A DNA stretch of 64,000 nucleotides from JAWKOK01 sp963848115 (GCA_963848115.1 CAWKCP010000028.1:62001-126000); one strand, 5' to 3'. Shown: positions 25,078 to 34,310, counted from the stretch's first letter. Notes: generated from the sequence alone by a model not told the origin. Program-made: numbers and translations.

Positions 25078-27285
25078 ATGGCTAAACGAACCCGATCCAA
25101 CTCTCCTGACTGGACTGACATGGTCCAGGAATTGCGCGACTCGTTCAGCATTGAAATCGTTGGACTTGTCATCCTTGTTTGCGGCGTTCTGTCGCTGTTG
25201 ACTTTGCGCAGCGATGAGCCATGGCTAAGGGCCATGCTCGGCTGGGCGGCATTCCCCTTTGCCGCGACGCTGATTGTGTTGGGCACTGTGATGATGCTGC
25301 ACCGCTATGCCGGTTACTGGAGCGCAGAGGCCCTTGTCGGCGCTGAGCTGGTACTCATCTGCGCGCTGGGGATGACCTTTCTGTTGAACAACGAAACGGT
25401 CGACTGGACTGCGCACTCTGATGGCCTTGACGGTGGCGTCTTCGGCTGGGCGATCGGCAATCTGCTGGCTGCCAGCCTTGGGTGGTGGCCTGCGTTCTTC
25501 CTTTTGCTGGCGTTGACGCTTGTGGGCGTCTTCCTGCTGGTTCGATACACGCCGGCGATCTACGGCGTCCATTATGTAGGCCGGCTCATGCCGGTCGTAC
25601 CCGTCCTCTGGACGGCGCTGATCGATACCCTACCCAAGGGGCAGCCTCATGCCGATCCCCCGATGGCTTCCATGTTGCCGGTGCAGAGCACCGCTAGTTT
25701 CGTTCCCGCCACTGAGCGCGCAGCCGACATGCCGGTGCAAACCAAAAAACGACGAACCAAACCGGCCGTGAAGAAGGGCAAGACCCCGCAGCCGTCAAAG
25801 ACTACAACGAAACAATCCGCGCCCAGACCAATGCGTAGCGCAGAGCAACTGCCACCCATCGATCTGCTCTCTCCTGATTCGGGCGAGTACAGCAACATTG
25901 ATGTCAGTACGCAGGAAGAACTCATCGAGTCGACGCTGGATGACTTCAATGTGCCGGTCAAGGTCGTGCATGTAGAATCTGGGCCGACCGTGACTCAATT
26001 CGGTGTTGAACCGCTCTATCTGGAACGGGGTGGTCAGCGGCGCAAGGTGCGTGTCAATCGTATTGTCTCTTTGGCCGACGATTTGGCCTTGGCACTGGCC
26101 GCGCCTGCGGTGCGTATTGAGGCTCCGGTGCCGGGACGTCCCTATGTTGGTATTGAGGTGCCTAACCTCGAAAAGACTGATGTCGGCCTACGCGATCTTT
26201 TGGAGAGCCGGGAGATGCGTAAGATGAGCGGGGGCTTGATCTTGCCGCTTGGGCGAGATACCGCCGGCAAACCGATCATCATGGATCTGATCCGAGCTCC
26301 GCATATGCTCATCGCCGGACAGACCGGGGCCGGCAAGTCGGTCTGTATCAACACCATCATCAATGCGTTGCTCATGCAGCACGGGCCCGAAAGCCTGCGT
26401 TTTGTGATGGTTGATCCGAAGATGGTGGAGTTGCCCGGCTACAACGGCATTCCCCACCTGCTGAGCAAGACGATCACCGATATGGAGCAGGTCATGGGGG
26501 CGTTGACCTGGATGCTCATCGAGATGGATGACCGCTATCAGGCTTTCCGAGAGTCCGGTGTGCGCAACATTGACGCCTACAATACCATCGCGCGGCGTCG
26601 AAAGTCGATGGAATCGATGCCCTACATTGTGCTGATTGTCGACGAATTGGCCGATCTGATGATGACGGCGGCTGAGGATATCGAGCGTCAACTCTGTCGC
26701 CTGGCTCAGATGGCTCGGGCCACCGGCATTCACCTGATCCTGGCCACCCAGCGGCCCAGCACGGATGTCGTGACCGGTCTGATCAAAGCCAATTTCCCCA
26801 CCCGCATCGCCTTTGCCGTGACCAGCCAGATCGACAGCCGTGTCATCCTCGATCAGCCAGGAGCCGAACGGCTGTTGGGGCGTGGCGACATGCTGGTCAT
26901 GCGGCCCGATGTGGCCAAGCTATCCCGAGTACAAGGCTGTTGGGTTGGTGACGATGAGATCGAGCGTGTCGTCAACTACTGGAAGAAGAGCGCGCCAAAT
27001 GCGAAACCCATTGTGCCGCCTTGGAATGGTCTGATGGATCGCATGGATGAAGAGGACGAGATGATCGCCGAGGCCATGGATATCCTGCGTGATATGCAGT
27101 CGTGCAGCACGAGCATGCTCCAACGCAAGCTGCGTGTCGGCTATCCTAAGGCGGCGCGGCTCATGGAAGATCTCGAGAAGAAGGGCGTCGTCGGTCCGGA
27201 TTTGGGCGGGGGCCAGGGACGCCAGGTTCTGCTCAAGAGCAAGGATGAAGAGGATGACGATCTCGATGCTGAGGAGATTTTGTAG
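25078..27285 (+). CDS. ftsK: DNA translocase FtsK/SpoIIIE
   Basis: This 735-residue protein pumps DNA at the division septum and resolves chromosome dimers. Four membrane helices lie within residues ~20-170, then a lysine- and proline-rich linker (~200-255), the alpha domain, the motor (Walker A GQTGAGKS near residue 418; Walker B YIVLIVDELADLMM near 520; LATQRPSTDVVTGLIKANFPTRIAF) and the winged-helix gamma domain at the C-terminus (LQRKLRVGYPKAARLMEDLEKKG) that reads KOPS-like sites. The length is on the short side because the linker is brief. No obvious ribosome site precedes ATG 25078. Confidence 0.95.
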   Translation: MAKRTRSNSPDWTDMVQELRDSFSIEIVGLVILVCGVLSLLTLRSDEPWLRAMLGWAAFPFAATLIVLGTVMMLHRYAGYWSAEALVGAELVLICALGMTFLLNNETVDWTAHSDGLDGGVFGWAIGNLLAASLGWWPAFFLLLALTLVGVFLLVRYTPAIYGVHYVGRLMPVVPVLWTALIDTLPKGQPHADPPMASMLPVQSTASFVPATERAADMPVQTKKRRTKPAVKKGKTPQPSKTTTKQSAPRPMRSAEQLPPIDLLSPDSGEYSNIDVSTQEELIESTLDDFNVPVKVVHVESGPTVTQFGVEPLYLERGGQRRKVRVNRIVSLADDLALALAAPAVRIEAPVPGRPYVGIEVPNLEKTDVGLRDLLESREMRKMSGGLILPLGRDTAGKPIIMDLIRAPHMLIAGQTGAGKSVCINTIINALLMQHGPESLRFVMVDPKMVELPGYNGIPHLLSKTITDMEQVMGALTWMLIEMDDRYQAFRESGVRNIDAYNTIARRRKSMESMPYIVLIVDELADLMMTAAEDIERQLCRLAQMARATGIHLILATQRPSTDVVTGLIKANFPTRIAFAVTSQIDSRVILDQPGAERLLGRGDMLVMRPDVAKLSRVQGCWVGDDEIERVVNYWKKSAPNAKPIVPPWNGLMDRMDEEDEMIAEAMDILRDMQSCSTSMLQRKLRVGYPKAARLMEDLEKKGVVGPDLGGGQGRQVLLKSKDEEDDDLDAEEIL

Positions 27286-27328
27286 CGACTGGAATAGCTG
27301 ACACTAATTTTTCCGAGAGGACCAACCC

Positions 27329-28837
27329 ATGAAGAAGATTCTCGTCGCCGAATGCAAACAGGAAGTCTCCACTTTTAACCCTGTTATCAGTCACTATGAA
27401 GACTTCATCATCACGACCGGCGACCAGATCGTCGACTACCATCGCGGGCTACTGACCGAAATGGGCGGCGCGTTGCAGGTCTTCGAGGAGGCATCGGATA
27501 TCGAGGTGGTGCCGACCTACAGTGCGCGTGCCATCACGTCGGCGGGGACGCTGGCCGCAGATGATTTTCGTCGCATCGCCGAAGAGTGCCTGGCTGCCAT
27601 TCGGTCTGCCGTCCAGGCGACTCCGCCTGTTGACGCTGTCTACTTTTCGTTGCACGGTGCATTGGCCTCTGAGGATGAGCCCGATCCTGAGGGCTATCTG
27701 CTTCAGGAAACGCGCAAGATCGTGGGCGAAGATATCCCGCTGGTCGTCTCCATGGATCTGCACGGGATTCTCACGGATCGCATATTGCAGCACAGCGATG
27801 CTGTGACGCTCTATCACACCTACCCCCATGTGGACTTCTACCAGACCGGCGAGCGGGCAGCGCGTCTTCTATTGCGTATTTTGGCCGGCGAGGTCCGGCC
27901 GGTGATGGCTACGGTAGCGATTCCGGCCTTGGTGCGCGGCAACGAACTGATCACCGAGATCGGCGTCTTCGGTGATGTTGTCCGACAGGCCCAGGCGGTC
28001 GAGAGCGGACCAAAGGGCCTGTCCGCAGGCATGTTCATCGGCAATCCGTTCACTGATGTACCCGATCTGCGCAGCAACAGCCTGGTTGTGACGGACAATG
28101 ATCCGGCACTGGCTGAACGAGAGGCCATCTCTCTTGCGACCCAATTCTGGGCAAACAGAGCGCGTATGCAGGCCAAGCTGATCGACCTGGACACGGCAAT
28201 CGAGCGAGCCATGGGGATGGAAGACGAGGGGACGGTCATCTTCACGGATGCTGCTGACGCCACCAGTTCGGGTGCGTCCGGCGATTCCAATGCAATCCTG
28301 AGACGACTGCGAGCGCACGGCTATGCCGGCCGTGTGTTACTGCCCATCGTCGACCCCGGCGCGGTTGCCCAGGCCATAGAAGCGGGGGTCGGCGAGCGCA
28401 TTCGGACGACCATCGGCGGGGCCATGGATGCGGTGCGATTCACACCGCTTTCGATCAGTGCCGAAGTCCTGTCGCTCTCCGACGGCGAGATTGTCAGCGA
28501 GAGCAACAATGCAATGTGGCATGCCGGGCCGACCGCTGTGTTGCAGTCAGCCAGCTACACCATTGTTGCGACGACCCGCGCCGTGTCGCTCTTCGACCGT
28601 TCGCTCTTTCTGAGCCACGGGCAGAATCCGCAACACTTCGAGCTGGTTGTGGTCAAATCGCCGCACTGCCAGCCTCAATTTTTCGACGACTGGGCCGTAG
28701 TCAATTTCAATGTGGATGCGCCCGGCTCGACCAGCGCCGATCTGCATACCCTTGGCCACACAGCCTGCAAGAGGCCGATCTACCCGCTGGACGAAATCGA
28801 GAACTGGACGCCGTCGGCCAAGCTGTTCTCGCGCTGA
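27329..28837 (+). CDS. M81 family (MlrC-like) metallopeptidase
   Basis: This is a 502-residue protein, full length for the MlrC/M81 family named after the microcystinase accessory enzyme. GAGAGGACC precedes ATG 27329. Typical features are VAECKQEVSTFNP at the N-terminus, LHGALASEDEPDPEG and VVSMDLHGILTD (metal ligands in the D..HG and LHGA segments) and the second-half domain with VIFTDAADATSSGASGDSN. Most relatives act on unknown small amides or sugar-acid derivatives. An enolase-superfamily gene follows 22 bp later in the same operon, supporting a joint catabolic role. Confidence 0.85.
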   Translation: MKKILVAECKQEVSTFNPVISHYEDFIITTGDQIVDYHRGLLTEMGGALQVFEEASDIEVVPTYSARAITSAGTLAADDFRRIAEECLAAIRSAVQATPPVDAVYFSLHGALASEDEPDPEGYLLQETRKIVGEDIPLVVSMDLHGILTDRILQHSDAVTLYHTYPHVDFYQTGERAARLLLRILAGEVRPVMATVAIPALVRGNELITEIGVFGDVVRQAQAVESGPKGLSAGMFIGNPFTDVPDLRSNSLVVTDNDPALAEREAISLATQFWANRARMQAKLIDLDTAIERAMGMEDEGTVIFTDAADATSSGASGDSNAILRRLRAHGYAGRVLLPIVDPGAVAQAIEAGVGERIRTTIGGAMDAVRFTPLSISAEVLSLSDGEIVSESNNAMWHAGPTAVLQSASYTIVATTRAVSLFDRSLFLSHGQNPQHFELVVVKSPHCQPQFFDDWAVVNFNVDAPGSTSADLHTLGHTACKRPIYPLDEIENWTPSAKLFSR

Positions 28838-28859
28838 ACTGACCTAGGAGAGCAAGCAA

Positions 28860-29978
28860 ATGAAAATCCGCAACATCACGGCCATCGGCCTGCGCGGCGT
28901 CACGCCCGAAGGGGGCTGGAGCAATGAGATTCGCCCCGAGGACTGCGTTCATACCCTGATCAAGGTGGAGACCGATGAAGGGATCAGCGGCTGGGGCAGC
29001 GTCTTCACCAACGATGGGCTGGTGCGTAGCTCGTTGCGAATGCTTGAATCGCTCTATTTGGGCGAGAATGCGCTGGAGCCGGAACGCGTCAGTGAGAAGC
29101 TGCATCAACACATGTTCTGGCTAGGCCGGGGCGGTTCCGTCACCCACACCATCAGCGGCATCGATATTGCGCTCTGGGACATTCTCGGTAAGGCGACGGG
29201 ACAACCGGTCGGCCGCCTGCTGGGTGGACGCTATCGGGAGCGGGTACGGCCCTATGCGTCGTTGCTCATGGATCGACCCGAGCCGTTGCGCGATGTGCTG
29301 CTCTCCATCAAAGCAGAAGGGTTTGGCGCATTCAAGATGGGCTGGGGGCCCTTTGGTCGTGAGAGCCATGCCCTGGACGAGGCCATTGTGCGCGCGGCCC
29401 GCGATGCCGTAGGCGACGATGCCCTGTTGATGGTCGACGCCGGCGCCAGCGACGCGTACTGGACCCATGGCTACAAATGGGCGTTGCGCACGGCCCATAT
29501 GTTGGTCGACTATGATGTCGCCTGGTTCGAAGAGCCGCTTTCGCCCGATGCCCTGGACGACTTTGTGCAGTTGCGCAATGTCGCCCCACTGCCCATTGCC
29601 GGCGGCGAAGTGCTGACACGGCGCCAATCGTTTCAGCCCTGGCTACAAGCGCGCGCCTTTGACATCGTTCAGCCTGATGTCACCAAAGTCGGCGGCATCA
29701 GCGAGGAGCGGCGCATCGGCTGGATGGCTGAGGAGAACGGCGTGCGCTTCATCCCGCACGGCTGGAACACAGCCATCGGGCTGGCCGCCGATCTCCAACT
29801 TTCCTCCGCCTTTGTCGGCACCGATCTGGTCGAGTACATCGCCGGCTCGCCCTACATCGATGACCTGATTGTTAACGGCTGGTCGCTGGATGCAGAGGGC
29901 AAGCTGGCCATCCCCGATGGCCCCGGTTTGGGAATCGAGCTGGATATGGACGCAGTGTCACGGTTCGCAGACGCTTAA
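28860..29978 (+). CDS. Mandelate racemase/sugar-acid dehydratase family enzyme
   Basis: This is a 372-residue enolase-superfamily protein with AGGAGAGC before ATG 28860. The capping domain is followed by ISGIDIALWDILGKATGQPVGRLLGG, the barrel motif FGAFKMGWGPFG (a lone lysine where racemases have KxK), LMVDAGASDAY, WFEEPLSPD (metal ligand Glu) and IAGGEVLTRR, and finally the histidine of PHGWNTAIG with DVTKVGGISE before it. The His/Asp dyad on the far barrel side marks the acid-sugar dehydratase or mandelate racemase branch. Substrate cannot be read from sequence. It is the second gene of the MlrC operon. Confidence 0.88.
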   Translation: MKIRNITAIGLRGVTPEGGWSNEIRPEDCVHTLIKVETDEGISGWGSVFTNDGLVRSSLRMLESLYLGENALEPERVSEKLHQHMFWLGRGGSVTHTISGIDIALWDILGKATGQPVGRLLGGRYRERVRPYASLLMDRPEPLRDVLLSIKAEGFGAFKMGWGPFGRESHALDEAIVRAARDAVGDDALLMVDAGASDAYWTHGYKWALRTAHMLVDYDVAWFEEPLSPDALDDFVQLRNVAPLPIAGGEVLTRRQSFQPWLQARAFDIVQPDVTKVGGISEERRIGWMAEENGVRFIPHGWNTAIGLAADLQLSSAFVGTDLVEYIAGSPYIDDLIVNGWSLDAEGKLAIPDGPGLGIELDMDAVSRFADA

Positions 29979-30021
29979 ACGTTGCCCCAACAGATCCTTC
30001 CTTGCCCAAAAAACATGGGAT

Positions 30022-30047
30022 AGATGTCCCCTTTTTACAGGACATCT
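30022..30047. promoter_or_regulatory. Small inverted repeat before the heme genes
   Basis: AGATGTCC (30022-30029) and GGACATCT (30040-30047) are perfect complements around ten bases. No T-run follows the second arm, so an operator is at least as likely as a terminator. It lies 43 bp after the enolase-type gene and 130 bp before the radical SAM gene. Confidence 0.35.
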
Positions 30048-30177
30048 GACCTGTGACAGGAAACGAGATCAGTGCTACTCTAATTCCTAGTGCTGGTTTT
30101 TATTGATATGGACTACGGAGATCAGGGGAAAGGACGCTTCTCTGATTCTCTGTGGCGAAATGGGAAAGGCCTATTCT

Positions 30178-31383
30178 ATGCAATCTGCTATTTATCCACC
30201 ACCCCGTCTTGTCTTCTGGGAATCCACCGCCGGCTGCAATTTGGAGTGTATCCATTGCCGACGGATCACCGTGGCCGATCAGTTGATGCCACAGGATCTC
30301 AAGACCGACGAGGTATTCAAGCTCATCGACGACATCGCCGCTTTCGCTCGCCCGATTTTCGTGCTTTCCGGCGGCGAGCCGCTCTTCCGTCCCGACATCT
30401 TTGAGATTGCCCGTTACGCCAGCGACGCGGATCTGATCGTGGCGCTAGCCACCAACGGCACGCTGATTGATGCCGACGTAGCGCTTAAGATCAAGGAGAG
30501 CGGCGTGCGACGGGTCAGTGTGAGCTTTGACGGCGCGGATGCGCCTACCCATGACATCTTCCGTGGCCCAGGTGCATTTGACGCTGCCATGAAGGGAATT
30601 GGCCACCTGCGTGATGTCGGCGTTCCATTCCAGATCAACACCACCGTTGCCCAGCACAATGCGCATCAGATGCCTGAGACGCTGGCATTGGCCAAGGAAA
30701 TCGGGGCCGCTGCACTGCATCTCTTCCTACTTGTTCCTGTTGGCTGCGGCGTTGAGATCGCAGAGGATCAGCAAATTACGCCAGAGAAATACGAAGAGAT
30801 TCTCAACTGGATGTACGACGCCGAGATGGAGGGCGGTATTGAGCTGAAAGCCACTTGCGCACCTCACTATCACCGCATCGTGCGCCAGCGACAGGCTGCC
30901 GAACGCCGAGAAGGGATCACGCGTGAGCGACCCGAGAGCATGCATCGCCAGAAGAATGCCGGTGGCAGCGCCAGTGGTCATCCAGGCGGACATACAAATG
31001 GACACCCTGGGGGCCATCCCGGCACTCAGACCGGTGAACGGCATGCCATGAACGCCATGACCAAGGGGTGTCTGGCGGGAACCGGCGTCTCATTTGTTAG
31101 CCACCGTGGTGAGGTTTTCCCGTGCGGCTATCTGCCGGTCGAGGCAGGCAACGTCCGCACCCAGCCCTTCCAGGAGATCTGGGAAGCATCGCCGCTCTTC
31201 GAGGAGCTGCGCGATGAGGACCAGTTGGGCGGCAAGTGTGGTATCTGCGAGTTCAAGGGCGTCTGTAGCGGCTGTCGGGCGCGGGCTTTTGGCATGGCGG
31301 CTGACTACATGGCCGAAGAACCGTTTTGCACATACGAACCGCGTACGCGCGGCAAGAACCAGGAGATGGTGCTGGAGCTATGA
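30178..31383 (+). CDS. ahbD: AhbD-like heme synthase (radical SAM/SPASM)
   Basis: This is a 401-residue radical SAM enzyme; ATG 30178 has GGGAAAGG upstream. The N-terminal cluster motif is CNLECIHC (residues ~20-27), with GGEPLFRPDIF following. The C-terminal SPASM region has GCLAGTGVSFVSHRGEVFPCGYLP, which is characteristic of AhbD, the enzyme that decarboxylates iron-coproporphyrin III to heme b, and then CGICEFKGVCSGC and a last cysteine for the auxiliary cluster. Between the two domains, at residues ~262-285, sits an unusual Gly/His-rich insertion (HPGGHTNGHPGGHPG). Its stop overlaps the start of the next gene by four bases, coupling it to the oxidase. NirJ-like relatives are the main alternative. 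Confidence 0.82.
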   Translation: MQSAIYPPPRLVFWESTAGCNLECIHCRRITVADQLMPQDLKTDEVFKLIDDIAAFARPIFVLSGGEPLFRPDIFEIARYASDADLIVALATNGTLIDADVALKIKESGVRRVSVSFDGADAPTHDIFRGPGAFDAAMKGIGHLRDVGVPFQINTTVAQHNAHQMPETLALAKEIGAAALHLFLLVPVGCGVEIAEDQQITPEKYEEILNWMYDAEMEGGIELKATCAPHYHRIVRQRQAAERREGITRERPESMHRQKNAGGSASGHPGGHTNGHPGGHPGTQTGERHAMNAMTKGCLAGTGVSFVSHRGEVFPCGYLPVEAGNVRTQPFQEIWEASPLFEELRDEDQLGGKCGICEFKGVCSGCRARAFGMAADYMAEEPFCTYEPRTRGKNQEMVLEL

Positions 31384-32810
31384 GTGTTGATGTTGTCATT
31401 GTCGGTGGCGGTATTGCCGGGATGAGCACGGCATGGTATGTACAGGAGAAAGCGCCGGATCTGTCCTATCTCTTGCTCGAAGCGTCTGATCGTTGGGGCG
31501 GCAAGATCGATACCGTCAACGTGGATGTCACAGAAGACGATGGTGATGACGCTCAGTTCGTCGTCGAGGGCGGCCCCGACTCGTTCATCACCCAGAAGCC
31601 ATGGGGCTTGGAACTGGCGCGTGAACTGGGCCTTGATGACGATCTCTTGCCGACCAACAATGAGATGCGCAAGGTCTACGTGCTGAACAAGGGCAAGCCC
31701 ACACCGCTGCCGGATGGCGTGCTGTTGATCGTGCCCACAAAGTTCACACCCTTTGCTATGTCCACGCTGATCTCACCGGCAGGTAAGCTGCGCATGGGCA
31801 TGGACCTGTTCATTCCGGCCAAGACGGATGACGAAGACGAGACGCTGGCCCAGTTCATCCAGCGCCGTCTGGGCGACGAGGCATTGGACAAAATCGCCGA
31901 GCCGCTCATGTCCGGCATCTACAATGCTGAGGCCGAGATGCAGAGCGTGATGGCCACGTTCCCGCGCTTCCGCGCCATCGAGAAGAAACATGGCAGTCTG
32001 ATCAAAGGCATGTTGGCGGCACGCAAGAGCGCACCCAAGCCGCCGCCATCCAACGGTGACGCACCCAAACGCCCGTCATCCGTCTTCATGTCTTTGAAGG
32101 GCGGTATGACGGAAATGGTTACAACGCTCAGCCAACGCCTAACCGGTGATTGTCGGTTGAATACTGCCGTGCAGTCAGTGACGGCATGCGATGGCGGCTA
32201 CTGCCTGACATTGAACGACGGCTCAATAATCCAGGCCCGCCATGTTGTGATGGCTGTTCCGGCATTTGTCGCCGCTCAACTATTGGCTGACTGCGCGCCG
32301 GACGCAATCGACGTCTTGAATCAGATTCGCTATGTCAGCACCGGCACGGTCTCGCTGGCCTTTCGTCGTTCCGAGATTGAGCTTCCCTACAACGGGTTTG
32401 GCCTGGTCATCCCGCGCAGCGAAGGGCGCAACATCAATGCGATCACGCTGACGTCGACCAAGTTCAATCACCGGGCGCCCGAAGGTTACGTGCTGTTGCG
32501 TGTCTTCTTCGGCGGCTCGCGTCGGCCCGAGATGATGGAACATGACGACGACCTGCTGCTTCGAATCGTGCGACAGGAACTCCGTTCGATCATGGGCATC
32601 ACGGCCGATCCGCTCTTCCATCGCATCTTCCGCTGGCATCGCTCCAATCCGCAATATGATGTGGGCCACCTGGATCGCGTGGCTGCCATTGAAGCGGCCC
32701 TGCCGTTCGGCCTCTATGTGACGGGCAGTCCCTATGGCGGCGTCGGCATTCCAGACTGTATCCATCAGAGCCAGATGACCGTCGATAAATTGATTGCGAC
32801 TCAGACCTGA
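31380..32810 (+). CDS. hemY: Protoporphyrinogen/coproporphyrinogen oxidase (HemY/CgoX-like)
   Basis: This is a 476-residue FAD-dependent amine-oxidase-fold protein starting at ATG 31380 inside the ahbD stop (ATGA). The N-terminal dinucleotide fold VVIVGGGIAGMSTAWYVQ is followed by DRWGGKIDT and VEGGPDSFIT (substrate side), and the C-terminal FAD motif reads GLYVTGSPYGGVGIPDCI. It oxidises a porphyrinogen to the porphyrin; next to an AhbD-like gene, coproporphyrinogen III is the more sensible substrate, as in coproporphyrin-dependent heme synthesis. A short proline-rich insert is present at ~residues 218-232. Confidence 0.9.
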   Translation: MSVDVVIVGGGIAGMSTAWYVQEKAPDLSYLLLEASDRWGGKIDTVNVDVTEDDGDDAQFVVEGGPDSFITQKPWGLELARELGLDDDLLPTNNEMRKVYVLNKGKPTPLPDGVLLIVPTKFTPFAMSTLISPAGKLRMGMDLFIPAKTDDEDETLAQFIQRRLGDEALDKIAEPLMSGIYNAEAEMQSVMATFPRFRAIEKKHGSLIKGMLAARKSAPKPPPSNGDAPKRPSSVFMSLKGGMTEMVTTLSQRLTGDCRLNTAVQSVTACDGGYCLTLNDGSIIQARHVVMAVPAFVAAQLLADCAPDAIDVLNQIRYVSTGTVSLAFRRSEIELPYNGFGLVIPRSEGRNINAITLTSTKFNHRAPEGYVLLRVFFGGSRRPEMMEHDDDLLLRIVRQELRSIMGITADPLFHRIFRWHRSNPQYDVGHLDRVAAIEAALPFGLYVTGSPYGGVGIPDCIHQSQMTVDKLIATQT

Positions 32811-32820
32811 GTGACTATCC

Positions 32821-32890
32821 GTAAGCAACGTAGCGGTTTCGTTGGTAGTAACCGCTTAAGCGGTCCGGACGGCTGAAGCCGTCACTATGA
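32821..32890. repeat. Twin hairpin repeat (ACCGCTTAAGCGGT / ACGGCTGAAGCCGT)
   Basis: Two short palindromes stand side by side: ACCGCTTAAGCGGT around 32851-32864 and ACGGCTGAAGCCGT around 32869-32882. A related GCCGGCTTCAGCCG unit lies at ~61238. Confidence 0.7.
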
Positions 32891-32925
32891 ACTTAATTGC
32901 GGACAATCATCAAGGTCTTCGAGTG

Positions 32926-32995
32926 TTTGTGGAGCAGATCAAAATAACGCCGACTTTCCGTCGAAAGTCGGCGTTATTTTGATCTGCTCCACAAA
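32926..32995. repeat. Perfect 33-bp palindrome with 4-base loop
   Basis: Positions 32926-32958 are exactly complementary to 32963-32995 with only CGTC between them. Each arm begins TTTGTGGAGCAGATC and ends in GACTTTC at the loop. It lies between the heme genes and the phosphofructokinase gene, in a 300-bp gap. No other copy was seen in the window. Confidence 0.9.
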
Positions 32996-33112
32996 TGCGA
33001 TTTCGTCGGAAACAGGATAGAATGCGTCCACCTATCGATGACCCGGAGAAGTTACGAACGGTCTGGATGGGGGAGAGCCTGACTGTAGCGAATCATTTGA
33101 GAGGAATATACC

Positions 33113-34237
33113 ATGGCGCAATATGTAGGGATTTTGACGGCCGGCGGCGACAGCCCCGGTCTGAACGCCGCGATTCGCGGCGTCGGCAAGGCGGCGATCG
33201 GCACATACGGCATGCAACTGATCGGTTTCCGAGACGGCTTTCGCGGCCTCATGCAGGATCGTATCGTGCGCCTCCCGGCCACCGAGCTTTCCGGCATCCT
33301 CACCCTGGGCGGCACGATACTGGGCACGAGTCGTGACAAACCGCATCGCATGCCAGTCGGTGATCAGACCATGGACATGACAAGCGTCATCGTTGAAACA
33401 TACGAGAAGCATCATTTGGATGCACTGGTCTGTCTGGGTGGCGGCGGCACCCAGAAGAATGCCTACCACCTGGCCAAGCATGGACTCAACGTCATTACGC
33501 TGCCTAAGACCATTGACAACGATGTCGCCATGACCGATAGGACCTTCGGGTTTGACACGGCTTTGGGCATCGCTACCGAAGCCATCGATCGACTACACAG
33601 CACCGCCCACAGCCATCATCGCATCATCGTCGTGGAGCTGATGGGTCACAATGCCGGTTGGTTGGCCCTGGGGGCAGGCATCGCCGGCGGGGCCGATGTC
33701 ATACTTCTGCCCGAAATCAACTACGACATCAACGTCGTTGCCGAGAAGCTGCGGCGCAGGCAGCGACGGGGCAGCGGCTTCAGTATTGTCGCCGTCTCTG
33801 AAGGGGCGATGTCCACCGATGATGCCGCGGCTCTGGCCAATGCGAAGGCGGACAAAAAGAAGGCCAAGGGTGATAAGGAGAAAGCCGCGTCCAAGACTCA
33901 CTTGGACGCGATCAAGGGGAGCTTGCACACCCTGACGCTCAAACTCTCCAGCGAACTCGAGGAACTTACCGGCCTTGAATCTCGTGTGACAATCTTGGGC
34001 CACCTGCAGCGGGGCGGTACGCCGTCTGCTGCCGATCGATTGCTGGCTACACGACTCGGCACGGCCTGCGCTTCCTACATCGACCAGGGCCAGTTCGGCG
34101 TCATGGTCGCTTCGCATGGCGACACCACAAAGGCTGTCCCCTTGAAGGATGTGGTCGGCAAGCGCCGTACGGTTCCGTTGGACCATGAGTGGATGCAGGC
34201 TGCGCGTGATATTGGTGTCTGCTTGGGTGATGAGTAG
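33113..34237 (+). CDS. pfkA: 6-phosphofructokinase
   Basis: This is a 374-residue enzyme phosphorylating fructose 6-phosphate in glycolysis, with GAGAGGAA ten bases before ATG 33113. N-terminal GILTAGGDSPGLNAAIRG binds the nucleotide or pyrophosphate, and PKTIDNDVAMTDRTFGFDTA (residues ~123-142) carries the catalytic aspartate and the lysine typical of PPi-type and related subfamilies. VELMGHNAGWLAL and the substrate motif GHLQRGGTPSAADR follow. The usual GGDG/GGED motif reads GGGGTQKNA (~103-111), so the magnesium-binding acid is absent; this appears to define a subfamily. A lysine-rich insert is found at ~245-262. The phosphoryl donor is therefore uncertain. Confidence 0.92.
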   Translation: MAQYVGILTAGGDSPGLNAAIRGVGKAAIGTYGMQLIGFRDGFRGLMQDRIVRLPATELSGILTLGGTILGTSRDKPHRMPVGDQTMDMTSVIVETYEKHHLDALVCLGGGGTQKNAYHLAKHGLNVITLPKTIDNDVAMTDRTFGFDTALGIATEAIDRLHSTAHSHHRIIVVELMGHNAGWLALGAGIAGGADVILLPEINYDINVVAEKLRRRQRRGSGFSIVAVSEGAMSTDDAAALANAKADKKKAKGDKEKAASKTHLDAIKGSLHTLTLKLSSELEELTGLESRVTILGHLQRGGTPSAADRLLATRLGTACASYIDQGQFGVMVASHGDTTKAVPLKDVVGKRRTVPLDHEWMQAARDIGVCLGDE

Positions 34238-34249
34238 CTCTTTGACAGA

Positions 34250-34310
34250 GGGAGACAGAAAGTTCGCCACAGGTGGACACAGATAGCTCTGGATGAGCAC
34301 AGATTGGGCG
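34250..34310. repeat. CACAGAT-type repeat
   Basis: GCCACAGGTGGACACAGAT at 34264-34282, then GAGCACAGAT, matches the repeat family near 11045 and 41950. It lies downstream of pfkA and shows no coding role. Confidence 0.65.
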
